Shown here piece after piece: positions 59,070-64,000 of a stretch of 64,000 bases of DNA. Location: the IMG/VR virus record IMGVR_UViG_3300005253_000144, positions 1 to 64,000 of that record; one strand, 5' to 3'. The translations under genes and the position numbers were made by a program. Below the pieces are notes generated by a model that was given only the letters and a program-made list of their open reading frames with translations, was not told the DNA's origin and ran no database searches. The stretch comes from a virus. How positions within the stretch are numbered: the stretch's first letter is position 1; every line of letters starts with the position of its first letter.

Positions 59070-59504
59070 TCATCCAAATAACCTACTATACATAACGATT
59101 GAACCTGCAACCGCCACATTATAAGATGGTATGTTGATGGCCTCTAGTGATACTAGCATATTGCAATCGTCCACAATCACATCGGGTAATCCGTTATCTT
59201 CCGCCCCTAATATGTAAATGGCGCGTTCAGGATGGGCAAATGACGATAATGCGGTACCGCCCATCTCTACTGCCACAGTCAGGCAATTCTTGGGCATATG
59301 ACTCTTGAATTCATCCCAGTCTAAATAATGATAAAGCGGAAGATGCAAATATGCTTTGCTGGTATCGCTGGCTTGTTTTTTGTAGCGGCGGCCAATGGTA
59401 AAGATGAATGCCGCGCCAAGCTGTTGAGCAGAGCGCCATAGAGTACCGATATTCACTTCCATTTTAGTATGATAAATGCCTATTCCAAAATAGCCGCGTC
59501 TCAT
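59070..59504 (-). CDS. SpoU/TrmH-type RNA 2'-O-methyltransferase
   Basis: The 144-residue protein contains the SPOUT knot motifs: VNIGTLWRSAQQLGAAFIFTIG (motif 1), AIYILGAEDNGLPDVIVDDCN (motif 2) and NIPSYNVAVAGSIVMYSRL (motif 3). It should methylate a ribose in tRNA or rRNA. Phage examples are uncommon. A tRNA-modifying role could counter host tRNA-based defences, but this is speculation. It overlaps the upstream zinc-ribbon-like gene by four bases. Confidence 0.85.
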   Translation of the reverse strand: MRRGYFGIGIYHTKMEVNIGTLWRSAQQLGAAFIFTIGRRYKKQASDTSKAYLHLPLYHYLDWDEFKSHMPKNCLTVAVEMGGTALSSFAHPERAIYILGAEDNGLPDVIVDDCNMLVSLEAINIPSYNVAVAGSIVMYSRLFG

Positions 59505-59695
59505 CTTGTTGCAATCTCCTCTGCCAAGTCTATCTCTAAATTAAGTTTATCCAGGGTCTTTAAAACACAACCGCAGCATATTTTCGATACGCCGGATATG
59601 CCGCTTGGAAACTTGTAAACGAATTGCGGCTCTTTCCCGCATCGCCTACACATGAAGGCCTTGTCCTTAGGCAATACATATATGAAATTATTCAT
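59501..59695 (-). CDS. Small zinc-ribbon-like protein
   Basis: A 64-residue protein with two CxxC pairs (FMCRRCGKEP and KICCGCVLKT), a probable zinc ribbon. Its ATG lies inside the end of the upstream 59-residue gene. Function unknown. Confidence 0.65.
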   Translation of the reverse strand: MNNFIYVLPKDKAFMCRRCGKEPQFVYKFPSGISGVSKICCGCVLKTLDKLNLEIDLAEEIATR

Positions 59696-59867
59696 AACTA
59701 CTGAATGCTATAAATACAGAGTCCATCCGGTCCTCTTGCCGATAATCCTGGTCTGAGTATTGTTTCCATTGTCTAACAAATTCCTTTTCAAATCGGCGTT
59801 TCCTTATATGCCGCCAAATGCGTAGCCCAATCAGATATAAGAATATGTAGCCTAGTATTTCAATCAT
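59688..59867 (-). CDS. 59-residue single-span membrane protein
   Basis: This short gene has ATG 59867 with a GAGG site six bases upstream and overlaps both neighbours by eight bases, so it is translationally coupled. Residues 3-18 (EILGYIFLYLIGLRIW) are a membrane helix; the rest is a basic amphipathic segment (RKRRFEKEFVRQWKQY). The stop is at 59688. Holin-like or other small membrane peptide; function unknown. Confidence 0.68.
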   Translation of the reverse strand: MIEILGYIFLYLIGLRIWRHIRKRRFEKEFVRQWKQYSDQDYRQEDRMDSVFIAFSSYE

Positions 59868-59869
59868 TT
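59851..59869. repeat. 19-bp repeat, copy 1
   Basis: CCTAGTATTTCAATCATTT is repeated exactly at 60156-60174. Here it forms the start of the 59-residue membrane protein gene. Confidence 0.85.
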
Positions 59870-60078
59870 ATAACCTCAACTTCAATTCCGCTTGCATATT
59901 TATGTGCCCCATAACCACCCAAAATCAACCCAGCACAATACTCACAATACTTATGGTTCTCCCAGTGTGGCCTATTGTGTAGTATGTACCCGGCAACATT
60001 CGGGCAGTATTCTGTGGGAACCATCTCATTATCAATTAAATCCCATGCTCTCCAGGAGCTACATGCAACGTCAGCCAT
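59860..60078 (-). CDS. Small Cys-rich hypothetical protein
   Basis: A 72-residue protein from ATG 60078 with GAGGAG upstream. EYCPNVAGYILHNRPHWENHKYCEYCAGLILGG is a typical small phage zinc motif (Cys, His, CxxC). No functional assignment. Confidence 0.65.
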   Translation of the reverse strand: MADVACSSWRAWDLIDNEMVPTEYCPNVAGYILHNRPHWENHKYCEYCAGLILGGYGAHKYASGIEVEVIND

Positions 60079-60155
60079 CAATCTTACTCCTCAAATCCCC
60101 TACCTAATGCAGTACCAATAGCCAATATATCTTTTGGTAATTTGGGTTTCATGTA

Positions 60156-60174
60156 CCTAGTATTTCAATCATTT
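60156..60174. repeat. 19-bp repeat, copy 2
   Basis: Exact copy of 59851-59869. On the minus strand it gives ATGATTGAAATACTAGG, the same five first codons as the 59-residue gene, but the frame stops after seven codons. A second tiny frame of 22 codons follows. It looks like the trace of a duplication. Confidence 0.8.
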
Positions 60175-60507
60175 TAGCCTAGGTAGCCAATAGATTAGCT
60201 CTTTTCCATTAGGGTCGCGGTAGTCAAATACCCAAAACTGATAATGCCCATCGCTATCCCCAACCGCAGTCCACATAAATATTATTCGGAAATTCTTTGG
60301 CTCTCCTGCTGGAAAAGCAAAGTAGTAATGAATTAGTCCCCAGCATATTGAATCAGAATAATATTCGTATGTTAGAGAATTAACTCTAACCTCTGTGGTG
60401 TTCTGCCTTCCAACACAGTCTGGATGACCATAGCCAGGTTCTGTTTTTACTTCGTACGGCACAACCAAAATCAGTATAACCAGTAAAACTATCCATTTGC
60501 GCTTCAT
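60169..60507 (-). CDS. Small exported/anchored cysteine protein (tandem paralogue A)
   Basis: A 112-residue protein with an N-terminal hydrophobic signal/anchor (MKRKWIVLLVILILVVPYEV). The outer part has HPDCVGR, VNSLTYEYYSDSICWGLI, GEPKNFRIIFMWTAV and a charged end. It shares length, topology, Cys positions and the V-P-Y-E start with paralogues B and C and is the most divergent. Gene starts four bases after the stop of B. Function unknown. Confidence 0.7.
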   Translation of the reverse strand: MKRKWIVLLVILILVVPYEVKTEPGYGHPDCVGRQNTTEVRVNSLTYEYYSDSICWGLIHYYFAFPAGEPKNFRIIFMWTAVGDSDGHYQFWVFDYRDPNGKELIYWLPRLK

Positions 60508-60511
60508 AACT

Positions 60512-60880
60512 TCACCATTTCCAATCAATCAGGGTCCGAATTAACTTTAGGTCTTCTCTGGTATAGTTTTCCCAGTCAAATGCTCGGTAGTCACTTATAT
60601 GAAGAAAGTTGCTTTCATCCCAACACTCGCACCAAATGTAATTTACAGATAATGACTTTGGATAATCACCCCCAATAATTACTATAATGGCAAACAAATT
60701 ATCACATTTATATTCTAAATAAGCCGAATAAATGATAGCGTCTAGCTGTATGGATTTGTTTTCTAGCCCGGCCTCACAGTCAGGCCATTCGGGGACATCA
60801 GAGGTTCTTGTGCTGTAAGGCATGAAGAAAACCCCGACCAGCAATCCTACAAGTAAATAAAGAAACGTTCTTGGCTTCAT
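60512..60880 (-). CDS. Small exported/anchored cysteine protein (tandem paralogue B)
   Basis: A 122-residue protein with signal/anchor (FLYLLVGLLVGVFFMPYSTRTSD). It shares with C the motifs PEWPDC, DAIIYSAYLEYKCDNLF, SLSVNYIWCECWDESN, and FDWENYTREDLKLIRTLIDWKW. Four conserved cysteines could make disulphides outside the cytoplasm. The family is unknown to me. Confidence 0.72.
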   Translation of the reverse strand: MKPRTFLYLLVGLLVGVFFMPYSTRTSDVPEWPDCEAGLENKSIQLDAIIYSAYLEYKCDNLFAIIVIIGGDYPKSLSVNYIWCECWDESNFLHISDYRAFDWENYTREDLKLIRTLIDWKW

Positions 60881-60883
60881 ATA

Positions 60884-61243
60884 TCACCACTCCCAGTCAA
60901 TAAGTAGAACATTCATTTTATCTTCCCATGTTGGGTTTTCCCAGTCATATTCCCAAAAGTTTTCCGCAGTGAGCATGTTCTTTTTTTCCCAGCACACACA
61001 CCATGCATACCTTACGGACAAAGCCCTTGGGCGGTATTCTGCTCCAAGATACATCCTGAATATATATAGCTTGCCACACATAAAATCGGCATTCGCAGAG
61101 TAGACTAATGCAGCTATTTGTATTCTTTTCTCTTCGCGGCCACATATATGCCATGGGGGATTATCAGAGGTATCTATTTCATATGGAACAATCAAAATAA
61201 GCAACGCAATCAGTGCTAACCCTAGCCTCCACCTTCTCTTCAT
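60884..61243 (-). CDS. Small exported/anchored cysteine protein (tandem paralogue C)
   Basis: A 119-residue protein, first of the three. Signal/anchor MKRRWRLGLALIALLILIVPYEI, then PPWHICGRE, AALVYSANADFMCGKLY, ALSVRYAWCVCWEKKN and YDWENPTWEDKMNVLLIDWEW. The pattern of C, W and end motif IDW-x-W is shared with B. Start overlaps the 44-residue gene (ATGA). Role unknown; outer location suggests surface or envelope action. Confidence 0.72.
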   Translation of the reverse strand: MKRRWRLGLALIALLILIVPYEIDTSDNPPWHICGREEKRIQIAALVYSANADFMCGKLYIFRMYLGAEYRPRALSVRYAWCVCWEKKNMLTAENFWEYDWENPTWEDKMNVLLIDWEW

Positions 61244-61374
61244 TTGCGCATATCCGCGATTATGAGCACGCCGATAATTAATAAAATAAAGCCCCCAATT
61301 TCCTTTGTCGTTTCAATATCAGCAAGTAAGACGCCCCAAACTACTAGGATAATACCAATTATTATTTCTACCAT
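61240..61374 (-). CDS. 44-residue two-span membrane protein
   Basis: ATG 61374 has GGAG six bases upstream and the stop overlaps the next ATG (ATGA), so this short gene is very likely translated. It has two hydrophobic segments, IIIGIILVVWGVLLA and FILLIIGVLIIA, with a short charged loop between. It stands directly before the three exported paralogues and may work with them, for example as a holin- or pore-like partner. Function unknown. Confidence 0.7.
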   Translation of the reverse strand: MVEIIIGIILVVWGVLLADIETTKEIGGFILLIIGVLIIADMRK

Positions 61375-61388
61375 TCTACGCTCCAATT

Positions 61389-61874
61389 TCAGCTAACAAT
61401 AAAACCGCCTACAGGAATAGGTCTTTCCGCAAGGTCGAAAAGCCACCGCGTTCTTTCCTTCGCCCACTCCAAATCGGCCTCCCGGTTGGCAATCATTTCA
61501 GATATCTTAATAAGGTCTGAATCTTCTGCTTCACCCGCTTCAATTGAATTCTTGACTTTCTTTCTATAATATTGCTGAAGCCCGTAGGCAGTAGTAGATA
61601 ATCCTAAATAAGAAATTTTTGGCGCGTGTTCATTAACGTTCCATCCCCAAAAAACTCCGCCAACATATAAACAGGGTTGTGCCGTTGCGCCTTTGTCAAA
61701 TTCTGCGCTTTCCCACTCCTCACCCTTTGGTCGATTGTTCGGATTACACCATAATGAAAAACCCGCCATTAGTGGTTCGTAAACAGCATTGGGTGCAGGT
61801 GAGCGGAACACATCAAATATTCGTGCCTGCTCTATGACCGACGCATAAATCAAATGTTCCATTTGGTGACTCAT
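61389..61874 (-). CDS. Hypothetical protein
   Basis: A 161-residue protein: SVIEQARIFDVFRSPAPNA, GFSLWCNPNNRPKGEEW, CLYVGGVFWGWNVNEHAPK and a charged helical end (MIANREADLEWAKERTRWLFDLAE). It follows a 20-codon frame by ATGA overlap and lacks its own ribosome site, so it may depend on coupling. No family recognised. Confidence 0.62.
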   Translation of the reverse strand: MSHQMEHLIYASVIEQARIFDVFRSPAPNAVYEPLMAGFSLWCNPNNRPKGEEWESAEFDKGATAQPCLYVGGVFWGWNVNEHAPKISYLGLSTTAYGLQQYYRKKVKNSIEAGEAEDSDLIKISEMIANREADLEWAKERTRWLFDLAERPIPVGGFIVS

Positions 61875-61933
61875 ATTTTCTGCCTTAAGAATTCTATATA
61901 ATCTTTTTCAATAGCCTCCACGTATTCTCTCAT
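61871..61933 (-). CDS. Possible 20-residue coupling peptide
   Basis: A 20-codon frame (MREYVEAIEKDYIEFLRQKI) is joined to the upstream and downstream genes by ATGA overlaps on both sides. The downstream gene has no ribosome site of its own, so translation of this frame may bring ribosomes to it. A helical charged peptide is predicted; it may only be a translational bridge. Confidence 0.38.
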   Translation of the reverse strand: MREYVEAIEKDYIEFLRQKI

Positions 61934-62304
61934 TCCACAATACACGCTTCGAGATTAATCATATTGCTACCATCGCGTTCTTGCACAAAACACCAGATTT
62001 CCCGCGGTTCAAATATGGTGTCAATGATTTCTTCATCGTGAGGAACAAGTGGTGCTTGGGGCTGACTTTCGAGCCACAGGTAAATCAGCATATCTTTTCT
62101 TTTCCTCATATCCTTTTGCATCCGTTGTATTTCCGCCGAATACCCGAAGCGCATCAAATCCGTAGAACTTTGCGCGTCTACAAAATAAACTTGTAGTTGA
62201 TGGCGATTCTTCGCGCTCTCGTCTGCCACAACTTGTTGTAAAACTACCCATGATAAAGCTACTGAAATTATTACCGTCAATGCGTATTTCCAAATGTTCT
62301 TCAT
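61930..62304 (-). CDS. Membrane-anchored or exported hypothetical protein
   Basis: A 124-residue protein with an N-terminal signal/anchor (WKYALTVIISVALSWVVLQQVV) and an outer region with coiled-coil character (AEIQRMQKDMRKRKDMLIYLW). Two Cys lie near the end. AGGAG precedes the ATG. It starts the operon of exported small proteins to the left. Function unknown. Confidence 0.65.
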   Translation of the reverse strand: MKNIWKYALTVIISVALSWVVLQQVVADESAKNRHQLQVYFVDAQSSTDLMRFGYSAEIQRMQKDMRKRKDMLIYLWLESQPQAPLVPHDEEIIDTIFEPREIWCFVQERDGSNMINLEACIVE

Positions 62305-62325
62305 CGGTACTCCTTTGTGTAAATG

Positions 62326-62976
62326 TTACTTGGGAAAATCCTTATGCTTAATCTTGGTAATTATGCGGTTGCCGCGCCGATTAAGTAATTCAACTTCAGG
62401 GCGCATCACCATTCCTTCTGCTTGGAAGTCCCCCCAGCGGGACATAAATCCATTCCTGGTTTGCTCCACAGCAGTATACAAATTGCCTTGGCCGATAATA
62501 GGCGTAATTTGCAACCCCAGTTTTTCTGCGACGTCTTCAACGTTTTCGCGTTCTAAGAACATTTCACCGACCTTTACATCAAAGAGGCAAAAGTCAACAC
62601 CATCAGAAATGTAATTCCCGCCGCCTTTTTGAATCCGTGCCCCAAACCCTTCGCCGTAGAGACAAACACCAGTGTCATAATCAAAGGCATTCTGTACGTT
62701 TTCCAAAGTGAACACCTCTTGTAATTTGCTTTCCAGGAACGGTGGTATCTGTGCTTTATCGGTCTTACCGCCAAATCGTATTCCTTCAGCATCATACATT
62801 ACTCGAATGTTAGTGCCGTCTACCTTTTCGGTAAATACCCAATTGTTGCTTTTGAGATAGTCGAATTCAGGATGTGCAAATTCGTCTAACAATGTCTTGT
62901 AATTATTAGTTGGGTCTCGCTTGTAAACTGTTGTGATTTTATGATATGGGTACATCGGGTATTTGCGGTCGGGCAT
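62326..62976 (-). CDS. RNA ligase (T4 Rnl2-like group)
   Basis: The 216-residue protein has all motifs of the covalent nucleotidyltransferase fold: motif I TEKVDGTN with Lys51, motif III LYGEGFG near 106-112, motif IV QAEGMVMRP near 186-193 and motif V ITKIKHKDF near 206-214. It lacks a long C-terminal domain. Phage RNA ligases repair tRNAs cut by host anticodon nucleases; whether that applies here is not known. No kinase/phosphatase partner is visible. Confidence 0.87.
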   Translation of the reverse strand: MPDRKYPMYPYHKITTVYKRDPTNNYKTLLDEFAHPEFDYLKSNNWVFTEKVDGTNIRVMYDAEGIRFGGKTDKAQIPPFLESKLQEVFTLENVQNAFDYDTGVCLYGEGFGARIQKGGGNYISDGVDFCLFDVKVGEMFLERENVEDVAEKLGLQITPIIGQGNLYTAVEQTRNGFMSRWGDFQAEGMVMRPEVELLNRRGNRIITKIKHKDFPK

Positions 62977-62981
62977 CGTTA

Positions 62982-63431
62982 CTATTGCTCAATTTCCATT
63001 ATTTGTTCCAGTTCAAAAGTTGCATATTGCCCACCATGTACCTTATGTGCACGCAACTGTGCTGCGATAACAATTCCAGTATCGGTCATGCGCACGCCCC
63101 CACTCGTGAGCGTTAGAAACTCTACAAATCCTGCCTTGACCATATTTTCTAGGCAATCCCAATCATCATGCTCTTTAATTACATTTGGTTTCTCTTCGGT
63201 GTGTCCTTTGAGGCGTGTTCCATATTTATAGCCGTAGGGAGGTTTTTCAAGAGCAAGGATTGCCCTAGCTTGTATATGACCTACAAGTAATGGATGTGTT
63301 CTGATATTCACGCGTAGTTTGTTCCGGTCTATTTGCCCCCATTGGTCCAACGCATCTACACAAATGGTTTCAAGATAAGCTAACAAACTCCAATGGTCGC
63401 GTCCAAATTTTTCAACTGGCACAGTTTCCAT
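62982..63431 (-). CDS. Hypothetical phage protein
   Basis: A 149-residue protein next to the RNA ligase. HWSLLAYLETICVDALDQWGQIDRNKLRVN, HPLLVGHIQ, RLKGH and TDTGIVIAAQLRAHKVHGGQYATF show the features of a widespread phage protein of unknown function. GAGGAG is well spaced before the ATG. Confidence 0.68.
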   Translation of the reverse strand: METVPVEKFGRDHWSLLAYLETICVDALDQWGQIDRNKLRVNIRTHPLLVGHIQARAILALEKPPYGYKYGTRLKGHTEEKPNVIKEHDDWDCLENMVKAGFVEFLTLTSGGVRMTDTGIVIAAQLRAHKVHGGQYATFELEQIMEIEQ

Positions 63432-63489
63432 GGTGTGAACTCCTCATCATTAACATTCCCGCCAATTGTAGCACCTTGGTTAGTATATG

Positions 63490-63687
63490 TCAATCGGTTT
63501 GCCTCTTTAATATACGAAGGCATTTTTTACAAGTCACATTATCCTTTTCGGTTGTCCATAAAGCTTGTCCCAAATTTATTGCTCTAGGCCGCTTAAAACA
63601 AAGGGCCGACACATGACCATCTGACCTAATATGTGATGCCATATGATAAATCTTGTCATCGTAATATGGGTCATTTTTAGGTGACAT
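63490..63687 (-). CDS. Small zinc-binding-like phage protein
   Basis: A 65-residue protein with HMASHIRSDGHVSALCFKRPRAINL and VTCKKCLRI: His, Cys and CxxC arranged like small phage zinc proteins. The pattern A-L-C-x-x-x-P-R-x-I and W-T-x-x-x-x-x-V-T-C-K-x-C is frequent in phages. Function unknown. Confidence 0.68.
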   Translation of the reverse strand: MSPKNDPYYDDKIYHMASHIRSDGHVSALCFKRPRAINLGQALWTTEKDNVTCKKCLRILKRQTD

Positions 63688-63700
63688 ATTTCATATTGAA

Positions 63701-64000
63701 TCACTGCTCCCGCTCTTTTGCCGACCAAAGCGGCAATAACGATAAATCTTTTCCCTCCCCATCCTTCCCTTGGCCAGCTTCCCAGCTTTGCAATGCCTTT
63801 AATCCTAGGCGCTTACTTGCTAGTTTTAGATAATCCATAGCTATGTCTAGGCCAATGCCGTGCCTACCTAACTTGCGAGCCACGATAAGCGTTGTGCCAG
63901 AGCCGATAAAGGGGTCTAAAACCAAAGATGGCTCAAGCTCAATTTCCAAAACGCCCGCGCCCAAACAATCTGAACAAACAATTTCCAGTTTGTCCTCTGG
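63701..64000 (-). CDS. DNA methyltransferase, C-terminal part (5' end beyond the window)
   Basis: The frame stays open to the right edge (99 codons); an apparent start at 63964 is only an internal TTG. Visible part: EIVCSDCLGAGVLEIE, a CxxC insertion, then LVLDPFIGSGTTLIVARKLGRHGIGLDIAMDYLKLASKRL, the SAM-binding motif I and following helix of beta-class DNA methylases, and a polar tail. Catalytic (D/S)PPY motif should lie outside the window. Confidence 0.83.
   Translation of the reverse strand, partial: PEDKLEIVCSDCLGAGVLEIELEPSLVLDPFIGSGTTLIVARKLGRHGIGLDIAMDYLKLASKRLGLKALQSWEAGQGKDGEGKDLSLLPLWSAKEREQ

Noticed and set aside
63701-63964. A complete 87-residue methyltransferase starting at 63964
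   Set aside because: The apparent start is an internal TTG; the frame continues open to the window edge with a CxxC segment, so the gene is partial.
1-64000. Diversity-generating retroelement, integrase or attachment site
   Set aside because: No reverse transcriptase, template/variable repeat pair or recombinase motif was seen, so lifestyle cannot be stated.

Overview
The window is part of a tailed double-stranded DNA phage genome or prophage (Caudoviricetes; siphovirus-like from the long tape measure gene and the absence of any sheath gene). It holds small and large terminase subunits, a portal-MuF fusion, a capsid protease/scaffold, an HK97-like major capsid protein, head-tail connectors, a tail tube protein, a tape measure protein and tail-tip genes. 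It also has two muralytic enzymes, three DNA methyltransferases and many short overlapping genes with strong AGGAGG-type ribosome sites. No integrase, replication gene, ribosomal RNA or host housekeeping gene is visible. Both edges cut genes, so the genome is longer than 64 kb. The host cannot be named from this sequence.

Layout. (1) 1-40653, all minus strand and read right to left, is the late structural module: TerS, TerL, portal, small membrane proteins, a 2H phosphoesterase, ChaB-like protein, protease/scaffold, capsid, then connectors, tail tube, tape measure and tail tip. A block of about 13 kb (12962-25564) is inserted between the capsid-associated genes and the connectors. It encodes six glycosyltransferases, a sulfotransferase, a methyltransferase and a nearly complete CDP-3,6-dideoxyhexose route (RfbF, RfbG, RfbH/E1, an epimerase-like cupin and an RmlD-like reductase). 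The RfbH homologue keeps the exact cysteine spacing and active-site His of the E1 dehydrase, so this phage probably builds an unusual deoxysugar, perhaps to decorate its own virion. (2) 40799-43735 is the only plus-strand operon: an ABA-sandwich-like protein, two PD-(D/E)XK-like nucleases, a nucleotidyltransferase and an HTH protein. It starts at an extended -10 promoter that appears to make a leaderless mRNA and ends at a bidirectional terminator. (3) 43891-47530, minus, is the lysis region: lipoprotein, lytic transglycosylase, holin-like protein, HNH nuclease and GH25 endolysin, with recognisable sigma70-type promoters. (4) 47531-48192 is the only long stretch without a protein gene. It has a good promoter, a tRNA-like fold inside a perfect 19-bp inverted repeat, several nested hairpins and a T-run, and reads as a stand-alone structured RNA of about 490 nt. 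(5) 48193-64000, minus, is an early/accessory region: methyltransferases, HNH nuclease, ClpP-like protease, OmpR-type DNA-binding protein, ABA-sandwich paralogues, ASCH-like protein, SpoU RNA methylase, RNA ligase and many small unknowns. Among these are three tandem paralogues of a small exported cysteine-containing protein.

The observations most worth following are the 3,6-dideoxyhexose cluster, the structured RNA unit, the tandem exported-protein family with its small coupled genes, a 60-bp perfect repeat shared by two distant ABA-family genes, and a plus-strand promoter-operator-terminator unit at 50428-50509. All function calls rest on reading motifs; no database search was run.
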